A stretch of DNA of 64,000 nt. It comes from Calliopum simillimum. Its lineage: Eukaryota > Arthropoda > Insecta > Diptera > Lauxaniidae. Location: positions 41,357,948 through 41,421,947 of the forward strand of contig OX638370.1 in assembly GCA_951812925.1 (NCBI GenBank), given 5' to 3'. Of this stretch, positions 40,712 to 51,699 are shown piece by piece; the first letter of the stretch is position 1; each line of letters starts with the position of its first letter. The position numbers and the translations under genes were made by a program. Under the pieces are notes generated by a model. It was not told the origin of the DNA. It saw only the letters and a program-made list of their open reading frames with translations, and ran no database searches.

Positions 40712-42228
40712 ACTAGTAAGGGTGTAACTTTTCGCCAAATATTAAATACCCTACACTGCTATACTTAGTTTGAAAAAAGCTTAGAGCTTGCATTTATAGT
40801 TCTTGATGTCTGAGTGAAATTCGGTTAGATTATCTCAAAAAACGTTTTCAGTGTAGCGTTTTGAAGCTTTTGCTTATATGGGAGCTGCCGCGCCCTCTTG
40901 TCTGATTTCGTCTAGTTTTGACTCAGAGTGTGCATTTATAGTCCTTAGTATTTGAGTGAAATGTAGTAAGATTATCTCAAAAAACTCTTTCAGTATAGCA
41001 TTTTGAAACTTTTGTTTATATGGGAGGTACCACGCCCTCTTCTCGGATTTCTCCTTGTTTCCGCTGAGAGCTTGCATTTATATTTTTTAGTATCTGAGTA
41101 AAGTTTAGTTTGATTATTTCTAAGAACCCTTTCAGTATAGGGTTTTAAAGCAAGAGTGTCAGCGTTTTTAAATCACTGAGCCAAGCGCATGCAGCGCAGT
41201 CAGCGCAAAATTTTTGCTTCGCTACAATAACTTCAAATTCGAATTAAACAATCACAAAAACAATTGTTTATTGTTTTTTCATGCCTCGTTTACAACAATA
41301 ATATTTCAACAATTTTCAAAATTTCTAAGAACTGGGACACATACAAAAGGTAGGGGTATTCACGCGTTGATGCGCAATGCTCTTGCGTCGTTGCGGAAGT
41401 TCGGTTTGCGAAAATTCGACATTTGTAAAACATCAAACACATTGCCGTAAATTTCGCACTACTTCTGCAATTTCTCAAATGGAAATATTCACATTGAACG
41501 TTCAGGCGTTAGTGCGTAAAAGACTTGCATTTTCGCAATTGCGCATCAACGCATTAATACCCATATTGTTTGTTGTTTTTGTTTTTGATGCGACGTAGTC
41601 GTTGTTGTTGTTTTATGTTGGTTCGAGTTCGATTTTGTGTGTACGCAAAAAAAGCAACAAAAACGCGAAATTTTGACTAGCGTGAAAAAAAAAAACAACA
41701 AAAATTATTTCTGTGAATGTTGTACAGAAATATTGATGTTGCTGGTGTCGAGCCAAAATTGGCTCACTTTTGTTCTACGCTGACACCCTTGTTTTAAAGC
41801 TTGAATGGGAGGTGCCACGTCCTCTTGTACGAATTTTCTTTGTTTTTGCCCAGAGCTTGCGCTAACTATTTCTAGTATTTATGTGTGTAGTGTTTGCATT
41901 TTCGTAAAAAATATTCTTAAAGTTGCATTTTGAATACATTTTTTGTATGGGAGGTAGGCGTGCCCTTGACCGATTTTGCTCATTTTCAATCCCTCCAGCT
42001 AGCAAAGCCACTATACTAAATTTCATCAAATTATCTTGATTAGTTTTTCCGTAAAAAATATTTCCACAGACAGACAGACAGACACCCAAACAGACGGACA
42101 TGGCTATATCGACTCAGGAGGTGACGCTGATCAAGAATATATATACTTTTCTATATCTGCCACGCCTCCTTCTCAGCGTTACAAGCGGAAGGACAAAGTG
42201 AATATACCCTAGGTGTAGGGTATAAAAA
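40712..42228 (+). repeat. 142-bp-unit GC-box repeat, copy split by hAT-like element
   Basis: Starts ACTAGTAAGGGTGTAA and ends CTAGGTGTAGGGTATAAAA. Boxes lie at 40880 and 41022 (142 bp apart) and 41807 after the insertion. The tail carries CAGACAGACAGAC and GACGGACATGGCTATATCGA. Removing 641 bp plus the 8-bp duplication leaves about 868 bp, close to the 880-bp copy at 12782. Confidence 0.85.
41151..41791. mobile_element. 641-bp hAT-like non-autonomous element
   Basis: Ends are CAAGAGTGTCAGCG and CGCTGACACCCTTG, inverted with one mismatch over 14 bp. TTTTAAAG flanks both sides (41143-41150 and 41792-41799). An 8-bp duplication and C-A-rich short termini are hallmarks of hAT transposons. Internally TTGATGCGCAAT and its inverse ATTGCGCATCAA lie at about 41368 and 41537. 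No transposase frame is present. Confidence 0.88.
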
Positions 42229-43979
42229 TTCGGAATATAAACGACTGGTTGAAGGGCATCACACCGCCCACAAAAATATAATGCGCTATAAAAAAAAAAG
42301 CTATCAAAGCAATTTTTTTTTGTTTTAACTGTAAGGGATTTACTAGCTATAAGGCACCTACGAACTGCAAGTGGCCGAAATATCACCGATGGGCGTGGAA
42401 CCTTCAATATATGTAAAACACATTAAATGCTTTTTTTCGCAAATGGAATAACATTGAAGTTAAAGAAAAGGCTGTGTTCAGCTTTATAGCGAAGCTACAG
42501 AAAAAAATTAAATTCCTTTTTATTAATGGCGGCGAATAGCCACACTCTTCCTCATAAAAATATGCCTTAGAACTTTTCCAAGAGGACTCTTACTTTGATA
42601 CTTTGAAGAGAAGATACTTCAGCCCCACACAAAGGATGAAATTGCTATAATATCGAGAGCCTTAGATTTCTAACTAATTCAGATTCACCAAGGTGTTTCG
42701 ATACCGTGGGTACAAAAGTAATAACTTTTCCCATTTACCTTTACCTTTTAACTTTTCCAATTAGAACCTTGCTTTCCGAGTTATCACCCATTTCAACTCC
42801 ATAGAAACAAAACAACTATTTTTGCTCCTTCGAGCAAAGATTTCTGGACAACTGGAGTCAATTCAGACAAACAAAACATACCCGAAGTATTTAATAACCT
42901 CAGTAAATATGGATTAACTCAAAAAACTAGGGCCGCCAAAAAAAAAATTGTGCTTTTTATGGAGTTGAAATACCATTACTTAAAAAAAAAATGAAAAATA
43001 CTTGAAACATCGAATTATATTGAAAATATTGGAATAGTCAAAATGTGTTAGTAGTCGAAAAATTTTGAAAAGATCACAAAATGTTGCAAGAGTTGATAAT
43101 AGTTGACAAAAGCTGAAAATGTTACGAAAAGTCGAAAACCTTTGGAAAACGTCGAACATGCAAAATGTTGGATAAAAATCATAAATGATAAGAAATGTTA
43201 AAACTCAAAAAATTTTTAAGTTGTAAAATTTTGAAGAAAAAAAAATACTGAAGTTGAAAGACTAGAACTAGTATTGAAAACTTAATTTAAAACCAAACAG
43301 TTTTTTTTTTTCATTTTCATCAAGTTGTCTGCAGATGGTTTATTGCAATTTATTATAAATTTAAATTAAAATTCCCTGCTGGGTAAGCGCTGCATTGCCA
43401 CACACTGTCTAACATTTCACTCAGCGGCATTTCTTTCTTTTTGTGTGATTGCTTTTTATTGTTTAGCATGCTGCATTTTTTATCCTTTCGAATTTACTCA
43501 CAGATGATGGTTTTTTGCTTCCTTTTTGCATAAACACTACCTATCTCGTTTAACTGGCGTTTTCCATTTCTACACAAACCTATTTTTATGGCTGATCCTT
43601 TTGCAAAAGGATTTTACATTTCCTTAACCGCACGACCGAACACCGCTGGCATTTTGCTGGTATTTACAAAGTAAAATTTTGATCACAAGAAACAATTTTC
43701 CAACGGAAATTCCATTGCATTTGCTTGAAGAGTATGAAAATTATTGTTGCCATTTATTTAGATTGTTATAGCCGCAAGCCAGGCCAACAAACGAACGAAC
43801 GTTGGCAACTCTAATGTTTATTTTTTATACCTTTGACACGTCCATGGAAGTGTATCTTTGTTCAAATATTTCATTGCATTTTTATTACTCAGCATCATTT
43901 ATTTTATTTAGCGTAATTTAATTAAAATTTTTCGAACTCTTTTTATTTTTTTTTTTGAATTCACTTTTTAAATTTTTAA
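42229..43979. other. AT-rich stretch with degenerate GAAAA repeats
   Basis: From 42990 to 43260 phrases such as GTCGAAAA.TTTTGAAAA recur, the opposite-strand counterpart of the T-rich arrays at 13850 and 51700. No gene was recognised. 42240-42410 includes short GC-box-like phrases (GGGCATCACACCGCCC). Confidence 0.55.
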
Positions 43980-44425
43980 TAGAGATGAGCAATCCAATAC
44001 CAAGATAATTGCAGTCTTGGTCTTGATCTTGGACATTGAGTCTTTGTCTTGGTATTGATTTAAATATTTTGTCTTGGTCTTAATCTTGATTTTGGGCATT
44101 AAGTCTTGGTATCGATTTTGATCTTGAAAAATTTCTTAATATTGTTGAGTATTCAAAATTTCCAAAAACTTACTTTCACAAAGCAGATAGGTTTTTTAGA
44201 TGCCAAATTTCGAGTTTAGAGATTATTTTATGCTTGAAAGGGGCTAACACATCTAAGTAATAACTATAAATCACCAACACTGAAAAGCGGTAAGGGTCTT
44301 GAAGACTGCTATGATCTTGGTTTGATCTTGAAATTGTATCAGCGTGTTGGTTTTGATCTTGGTCTCGAAAAATTATCAGTTTTAAGACTCAAGACCAAGG
44401 CTAATTTTACTGATCACTAATATTT
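43980..44425 (+). repeat. Degenerate CTTGRT-rich repeat
   Basis: The hexamer-like phrase TCTTGGTCTTGATCTTG and variants recur between 44010 and 44130 and again at 44310-44400. The outer phrases AGAGATGAGCAAT and ACTGATCACT could be eroded inverted ends of a MITE, but no target duplication was found. Confidence 0.5.
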
Positions 44426-44680
44426 ACAACCTATTTCTTGATTATGTTCACATTGTCTTTCCATTTGCATCGAAGAGAAGAAGGCGCTGCAGTTTTTGAA
44501 ATGTTTATATGTTCTTGATCAATGTCATCTCCAGAGTCGATATAGAATTATACGCCAGTCTGTCTGACGGTCCGTCTGTGAATATAATTTCTTCGGAAAA
44601 CCGGATCAAGATGTAATTTTTGCACGTCATCAAAACAAGCAGGGCACACCTCCCAGGAAGATGGGGACAAACCTTGAAGT
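44426..44680. other. No gene seen
   Basis: Contains GACGGTCCGTCTGTGAATATA-like text resembling the tail of other interspersed repeats, without a defined element. Confidence 0.4.
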
Positions 44681-44872
44681 GGAGTCACTGAAATTTTTTT
44701 GATGAGGTTTGTTCGTTTATTTCTTCGAAGTTGCTATAATATAAGTAATTCAACTATGCCTCGAAGAAAAGGATTAAGCACAGTTTATTCACAAGAAGGA
44801 GGAGTCGAGATTTTAGTTTTCATATTTTTCTACTCAAGAGAAGTAAACTAACAAAAAAACCTCAGTGACTCC
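44681..44872. mobile_element. 192-bp inverted-repeat MITE
   Basis: Starts GGAGTCACTGAAATTTTTTT and ends with the inverse form AAAAAAACCTCAGTGACTCC. Pairing extends weakly inward to GTTTGTTCGTTTATTTCTTC against GAGAAGTAAACTAAC, about 45 bp. No coding capacity; target duplication uncertain. Confidence 0.62.
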
Positions 44873-46012
44873 TTTTCGAAGTTGGTGTGAAGGGGGATTA
44901 AAAGTGATTGAAATCCGTTAACAGACAACCCAAATGTTCAAACAAAAATGAGCAATTTGCGATGATGAATCTAAAATACAATTTATTACTAAAAACACTA
45001 AAAGCAAACTGTAAAAAAAAAACTTTATAAACTTGAACAAGAGAACGTGCAGTGGCTTCACTAAGGGGTTACCTGTTTCAGCTCTGCTGCGCTGGGGGTG
45101 CTCTACAAAAGACGTTGTTCTGGCACTCGTAGAGTATGGGTAAATGAAAGCGGTGATCCCGTTATGGTGCTTGCTGTATCCTTCGGATGGTGCACCGTGG
45201 TAAAGCTACAGGTTAACTCAAACGAAACCCTGTAGGATTTATGTGAAAAAACTCGCACTTATGGTCAAAAGAAAAATGGCAGGTGTCCTTAGATTAGGTT
45301 TACTTTAGGGATTTTACTTTTATTCGATCAGAAAAACACTTTTATTTATGCTTTTAAGTTAGGTTTAACTTTTATTCTTAATTTAGCTTTAGGTTACTTG
45401 TAAAAAAGCGTAGTTTTAAGTTAAACAAAGTAAGGTTAAATCCATGATGTTCTCGTGTAGTCAAAAAATTCAAGTGTCATCAAAAACTAAATTTTTTAAA
45501 GTCATACCCAGAATGACTTTTTACACTGGGAACTGCACTGGAGAGAGTAAGACGGCAATATTTTCGCGTAAAGGAGATTTCGAATTTGGAAGGCTAAGAC
45601 TAGCGAGTACGAATTCGCCGGAGTTTAATAGGCAGTGTTGCCGTTGCTTAGAGATCAACTTGGGAATTTCTTAAAGTTTATGAGGGTGCGTTTGCAGATA
45701 CTTGGGGCCTATTCCATGTAAACAGGTACTTTATTAGTGAAAAATTTCTCCATAAAACTGCATTAATAGATTTTCAGTTGTCGAAAAATTATTTTGTTTG
45801 GTAACCAAAACAACCATTGTGGAGCGTGGCCCTTTCCACACAACCAAAATCTTCAAAGTGCTTTACTGAAAGCATTATTTTAGATAATCAAATACAATAC
45901 GATAAGCTCAGAGCAAAAACTAAGTGACGTAGAAATAGAGCGTGAGAACAAATAGAATTTATAGCCATTAATAAAAACATTTATTAATGATACAAGTCTG
46001 AAGAATTTTCTT
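44873..46012. other. No gene seen
   Basis: No supported coding region. At 45790-45950 there is a phrase (GTGGAGCGTGGCCC..GAGCAAAAACTAAGTGA) like the GC-box repeats on the minus strand, heavily eroded. Confidence 0.5.
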
Positions 46013-46395
46013 TCAAACATCTTGCCACAGATTTTCAAAACATATATCTGCTGAATTTATCGTTATAGTTTCTTTTCGTTCGAAATATCCGCAAAAACAG
46101 TCAAATCTAAACTGCCATCGTCCAACCAATCGACTTAATCGTCGGTTAAGATGGCCATCCATTCTCTTTGACGCTTTGCTGCTACTCTGATGGTTCGAAT
46201 TTTCGGCAATACATTGCTCGACTTTATGTTCGTTTTGTGCAAATCTTTGTGTTTCTGGAGCATTACTTTTGAAGCAAGATAAATGTGACATGATTGACAA
46301 ATTCTCGACCCCAGATCTTCTTGGACTGAAGGGCAAAATGAATCGTATGGAATAGGAAAGTTTTCGGCTGGAAAGTTTCTCAACAGAAAATATTA
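46013..46395 (-). pseudogene. C2H2 zinc-finger protein fragment, broken
   Basis: The minus-strand frame from about 46395 contains RICQSCHIYLASKVMLQKHK followed by DLHK, a C2H2 finger of the form C-x2-C-x12-H-x4-H, then a basic stretch (RVAAKRQREWMAILTDD). TAA interrupts it at about 46135 and is followed by in-frame VDWLDDGSLDLTVFADIS. The coding sense then moves to another frame (ERKETITINSADICFENLW) until 46013. So at least one nonsense change and one frameshift are present. The parent gene was not recognised; the finger could be from a host gene or a transposon-encoded protein. Confidence 0.6.
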
Positions 46396-46523
46396 TTCCG
46401 CACATTTTCATGTCACTATTGGTAACATTTTGCTAGACCTCCCCCTCCCCTTCATGCCGTGATGTCCTTTATGGACGGCCCCTTACCAGTTTTTGAACTT
46501 AATTTCGCTTTCCTCATTACATT

Positions 46524-46529
46524 TTTATT
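46524..46529 (-). terminator. Poly(A) signal AATAAA for the candidate secreted peptide
   Basis: On the minus strand AATAAA lies about 66 bases past the stop codon at 46596, a usual distance. Chance occurrence is possible in AT-rich DNA. Confidence 0.4.
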
Positions 46530-46595
46530 TTTTTCTGGATTATAACTCCCGTTGAACTCTTTTTATCCGATCCTCTAAGATAACTTTTTGGCTTT

Positions 46596-46796
46596 CTAAT
46601 GAAATATTTGAGGTCCTCTACTGCAATATGGGTCCCACTCAAAATCTTCGCGGCAAACTTCGGTGTATGATTTCTGGAGAGTATGTAATATTCGTTCCAC
46701 ATCTGTTTGAATTTTATGTGTAACTTGGTATTTGAGATGACCCTGTGCCAAGATTTGTATTAATATTAGCAAAATAAATAGTCCGAAGTAGGGCAT
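46596..46796 (-). CDS. Candidate small secreted peptide, 66 aa
   Basis: The frame starts MPYFGLFILLILIQILAQG, a good signal peptide: short N-region, hydrophobic core and small residues before a likely cut at about residue 19. The mature part would be about 47 residues with two cysteines (C48 and C58), mixed charge and an aromatic-rich end (DFEWDPYC). A TATA box lies 58 bases upstream of the ATG, with Inr-like sequence between, and AATAAA follows the stop. No family was recognised. Small single-exon secreted peptides of this layout occur among fly male accessory gland and salivary genes, but that role is inference. Another frame stays open beyond the stop, so a frameshifted longer gene is possible. 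Confidence 0.45.
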   Translation of the reverse strand: MPYFGLFILLILIQILAQGHLKYQVTHKIQTDVERILHTLQKSYTEVCREDFEWDPYCSRGPQIFH

Positions 46797-46846
46797 TGCT
46801 CATAAGACTCTTCTACTTCTACGCAAGTAAGTGAGAGTGCTGGAGC

Positions 46847-46854
46847 CTTTTATA
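46847..46854 (-). promoter_or_regulatory. TATA box of the candidate secreted-peptide gene
   Basis: TATAAAAG on the minus strand, followed 20-26 bases later by TCACTTACTT, which could serve as initiator. It gives a 5' leader of about 30 bases before ATG 46796. Confidence 0.5.
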
Positions 46855-46859
46855 CAAAA

Positions 46860-47837
46860 TAGTAAAAAGATTTGAACGTTTGTAAGAAGTTGCTAACGTG
46901 CATTTCTCCTAGTCACTCTAAGCCAAAGCAATATAACTGATGTAAAGCGTAATTGTAGTTATTCAAATAGCAATAAGTAAAGTGAAAATAGCAACATCAT
47001 TATTTAATATCGCTGCTGTTATTTCGCTTTTATTGTGCTTACAACACTGAAAATGTTGTTGGTAAACAATTTCAGCGCCGCACTAACGCATGCATAAGGA
47101 TATTCGCGAACAATCCGCGAGAGTTCAAGTTGCTGCCACGAGCAATTTTGCTTGTTGGCAGATTTGAGTGCAACTAAAATTGCAATTGCGTTAGAAAAAC
47201 AGACGCGCAGCTTTAAGCCCTGCAGGAAATTTTGTTAAGGATAAAAAAAAAAATCACAAACATAAACGGAAGCCACTACCGCTGCTGTTGATGGCTTTAT
47301 TTATACGAGTATGTGTGTTCACTCAGTGGTATCTAACCATGCTGTTGTTGAGTAACCGTGAATAGCACGGAAACTTAGCTAGTTATGAAAAAATGCCGCA
47401 GGCTAAGCGAACAAGCAAAAGCTTATGTTGTGAAACATGTTGATAGTAAATTGCAAAGGATGCTAGAGATAAATGGTGGTGTTGCTGCCGAGTGGTTAGA
47501 GGAGCAAGTGAATGCTGCGTCGCGTCGTTAAGATGATTAAATTAAAGCAAAAGAGTACGAAAATGATAATGAAATTGAATATTTTGTTACAAGAAGGAGG
47601 CAACTTAATTTACTATAAATTACGAGAAATTAAAAAAATAGTTTCTCAAATTTATTCTTTTCATCGCAGACTTATAGAACTTTTTTCACATTTAACTAAA
47701 TTAAGGTTTTAAAATGTGCAGCTTTCCGATACTTGTGTTTCAATGAGAATATAGCACAAAAAAAAAAATGGAATTTCCAAGAAGAAATAATTACACATCC
47801 AATCATATGCGGAGCCCTGATGATGTCATTGACAATA
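46860..47837. other. No gene seen
   Basis: AT-rich sequence leading to the satellite, with nothing recognisable. Confidence 0.55.
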
Positions 47838-49785
47838 ACAATGTCAGCGTCCAATGTCCAATCATCAATGTCCAATGTCCGATATTCAATGACCAATGTC
47901 CAATATCCAATGTCCAAAATTCAATGTCCAATGTCCAATATCCTATGTCTAATGTTAACACCCAATGTCCAATATCCAAAGGTCAATGTTCAACGTGCAA
48001 TGTAAAATATCCATTAGTCAATGTCCAATATCCAATGTTTAATTTCTTTTGTCCAATGTTCAATGTTTAATGCTTGATGTTCAATGTTCAATGTTTAATG
48101 TTCAAAGCTCAATGTTTGCTTTTCAATGTAGATGTTCAAAGTGCAATGTTCAATGTTCAATGCTCAAAGTTCAATGTTCAGAGTTCAACGTTCGATGTTT
48201 AAAGACCAATGTCCAATGTCCTACATCCAGTGTCTAATGTCCAATTTTTAATGTTCTATTTTCAATGTTCAATGTTCAAAGTTCAATGTTCAATGTTCAA
48301 TGTTCAATGTTCAATGTTCAATGTTCAATGTTCAATGTTCAATGTTCAATGTTCAATGTTCAATGTTCAATGTTCAATGTTCAATGTTCAATGTTCAATG
48401 TTCAATGTTCAATGTCCAATGTTCAATGTCCAGTATCCAATGTTTAACGTTAAAGGTCCAATGCTCGATGTCCAATGTATAGTGTCCAATGTTCAATGTT
48501 CAATCTTTAAGGTTCAATGTTCAATATTAAATGTTCAATGTTCAATGTTGAATGTTCAATGTTGAATGTTCAATGTTTAATGTTCAATGTTCAATGTTCA
48601 TTGTCCAATGTTCGATGTTCAATGTTCAATGTTCAATGTCCAATATCCAATGTTTAACGTTAATGGTCCAATGCTCGATGTCCAATGTTTAGTGTCCAAT
48701 GTTCAATGTTCAATCTTTAAGGTTCAATGTTCAATATTAAATGTTTAATGTTGAATGTTCAATGTTTAATGTTCAATGTTCAATGCTCAGTGTTCAATGT
48801 TCAATATTCTATGTTTAATATTCAATGTTCAGTGTTCAGTGTTAAATGCTCAATGTTCAGTAACCAATGTGCAATATTCAATGGCTAATGCCCAATGTCC
48901 AATGTCCAATGTTCAATGTTCAATGTTCAATGTTCAATGTTCAATGTTCAATGTTCAATGTTCAATGTTCAATGTTCAATGTTCAATGTTCAATGTTCAA
49001 TGTTCAATGTTCAATGTCCAATGTTCAGTGTTCAATGTCCAATATCCAATGTTTAACGTTAAAGGTCCAATGCTCGATGTCCAATGTTTAGTGTCCAATG
49101 TTCAATCTTTAAGGTTCAATGTTCAATGTTCAATATTAAATGTTCAATGTTCAATGTTCAATGTTCAATGTTCAATGTTCAATGTTCAATGTTCAATGTT
49201 CAATGTTCAATGTTCAATGTTCAATGTTCAATGTTCAATGTTCAATGTTCAATGTTCAGTGTTCAATGTTCAATGCTCAATGTTCAATGTTCAAAGTTCA
49301 GTGTTCCATGTTCAATGTTCAATGTTCAATGTTCAATGTCCAATGTTCAGTGTTCAATGTCCAATATCCAATGTTTAACGTTAAAGGTCCAATGCTCGAT
49401 GTCCAATGTTTAGTGTCCAATGTTCAATCTTTAAGGTTCAATGTTCAATACTAAATGTTCAATGTTTAATGTTCAATGTTCAATGCTCAATGTTAAATGT
49501 TCAATATTCTATGTTTAATATTCAATGTTCAATGTTCAGTGTTAAATGTTCAATGTTCAGTAACCAATGTGCAATATTCAATGGCTAATGCCCAATGTCA
49601 ATGTTCAATGTTCAATGTTCAATAATGTTCAATGTTCAATGTTCAGTGTTCTGTGTTCAATGTTCAATGCTCAATGCTAAATGTTCAATGTCCAATAACC
49701 AATGTTAAATGTAAAAGGTTCAGCATCCAAAGTCCAACGTACAATGTCCAGTGCCCGTTTTCCAATGTCTAATATCCAATGTAAC
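47838..49785 (+). repeat. 7-bp satellite (TTCAATG)n with higher-order structure, about 1.95 kb
   Basis: The array is built on TTCAATG with TCCAATG as the main variant. The edges (47838-48200 and 49600-49785) are degenerate and rich in TCCAATG; the cores (48260-48420, 48905-49020 and 49140-49260) are nearly pure TTCAATG. A variant block with TGTTTAACGTTAA and GGTCCAATGCTCGATG recurs at 48441, 48651, 49050 and 49372, spacings of 210, 399 and 322 bp, all multiples of 7. A second marker, TAACCAATGTGCAATATTCA, occurs at 48861 and 49561, 700 bp apart. The forward strand is open in all three frames because 7 bp times 3 gives one heptapeptide (MFNVQCS) in every frame, so its open frames are not genes. 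Confidence 0.97.
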
Positions 49786-51290
49786 TGTCGATAGTAATCA
49801 AATAAATTGTAATTAAATCCGTAGAATTTTGCAAATATTTTATCACTTAATTAAATTTGAATGATGAATTCTAAAAAGAAAACAAACTTTCTGAGCATCT
49901 CACAAAATTGATTAATTTTCAACTTTTTCGAAGGAATTAAACAAACTGCTGCTGTCGCCTGCCTCAAATAAATAAACATCACTGTAAACAAATTCAATGT
50001 AGCACGCAAACAGGATATGCATAGGGATACGCACAGGATATTGCGTGCATTTATCCAAAAATTGGTTTTTATTTTCATTTTTCCTGAGCTTATGTTTTGT
50101 TTTGTTCTATGCTGTTTTCCTTGCCAAGTCAATATGGGAAAATTAAGCAAAACTAAGTTTGTTTATTTACTTATGCCAAGGAAAAATAAGAAGAAATAAC
50201 AACAACAAATAGAAGAGCATAAACCAAATCAAACTCGTTAAGTAAACAATTCAAGGACATGCAAAGAAAGCAATTTGTTGCGCTTAAAGCACAAAAATCA
50301 AACTGATGTCGAGCAATTAGGGTGAAAAAGCTACATAAACTTCGAAAAGGATTTTTCTTTTACAAATAAATAGATGGAGGGGTAATAAAGAGAAATACCA
50401 TTTATACTCGGTAAGAATTTTGAAAATATATTTTGAATATATTTGAAAAGAGAAGCCTGAAAGCATTTTAGCCACACGAAAAAATTTTAATTTTCAACTA
50501 TGTAGTTAAAATTGCTTTGAGTAAAATTTTAATAAAAGCAATTACTAATAATTTGCTAGATTTTTCTCTTTGTGTGGCAAAAAAAGAAACCACAAACCAC
50601 TTAAGACCTACCAAGTTTGCATGTTACAAATATTTGGCTTGTTAAGGACAAACAGCTACAATAAATAAAGTTGCTTAGAGTTCTTTAATTGTGCGCAACT
50701 TTTTGCAATAGAACTCTGCATAACTTTTCAAGGCTTTTGGGTTTTCTGTGTTGTGTTGTGTTATGCAGAGTTGTTAAAAGTTTTACACACAACAATGAAG
50801 TTGTAACAAAATTGTCACAAAATGCTTTTATGAGTTATTTGCTTATTATACAAATCGTAGTCATTTTTAAAAAAATAATTTTTTTAACCCGAAAAAGGAT
50901 AAGTTTGTTTGGTGCACTATTGCTACAAAAAAAAAAAAAAAAAAAAAAAAACAACAAGGAAGAAAAAATAAGTGTACAACTCAGTACACGTGAAATGTAT
51001 ATTTAAGAAGATAGGAGTGACAATTTTTGAGTGCACATTTATGTTTTGATATGGTTTTCATACTCGGCACCTACCTACAAAATTTCACTAAAATAACTTG
51101 TATAGCTTGCTGGATATTACATTTTCAAATTGATGAAAGGGGCCGTGGCTTAAATTTTATTACGCGCATATTTAGCACCAGGTTGCTAAATATAAAATTC
51201 TTCAATTTTAAATAGTTAAAAATTTTCACGTAGCACTAAATTGATTTCGCCCATTTTTCGATCAGTATATGGTATACATGTATAGCAGAG
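49786..51290. other. AT-rich stretch, no recognised gene
   Basis: Contains a run of about 27 A at 50930-50951. Short open frames have no family signature. Confidence 0.55.
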
Positions 51291-51699
51291 TAAGGGACGG
51301 CAATATGGACCACCAATCTTTCTTCTATACTATTTATATAAAATTGCTTACATGAAAACCCTATGTAACGATTTGGTGAAAAATATACCGAACCGATTTT
51401 AATAATTTTTTTTTAAAAACGTTCTACGGGTAAAAAGGAACGGGAATGTATACTTATTTTTTTGGTTTTTATAATATAAACCTTTTTTTTTTAGTATGAA
51501 GTTGTTGAAAAAAGAAAATGCAATGCTTGCATAAAAATGATCGTTTGCATTTCAGTCGCTATAGCTTGCTGCGCCATGAGTTATGTGCTGTTGTTGTCTT
51601 TTCCGTCTCTTTCATTTATTGTTTTTTTTTTTATTCTTGATGTTGTGTTGTTGATGAGAGCAAAATTGAGAGTGATTTCGTCAGTGATGCCAACTCAAT

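Noticed and set aside
48209..49588. Long forward open frames of repeated MFNVQCS
   Set aside because: They follow from a 7-bp repeat that contains no stop in any forward frame. No start context, signal or domain supports a gene.
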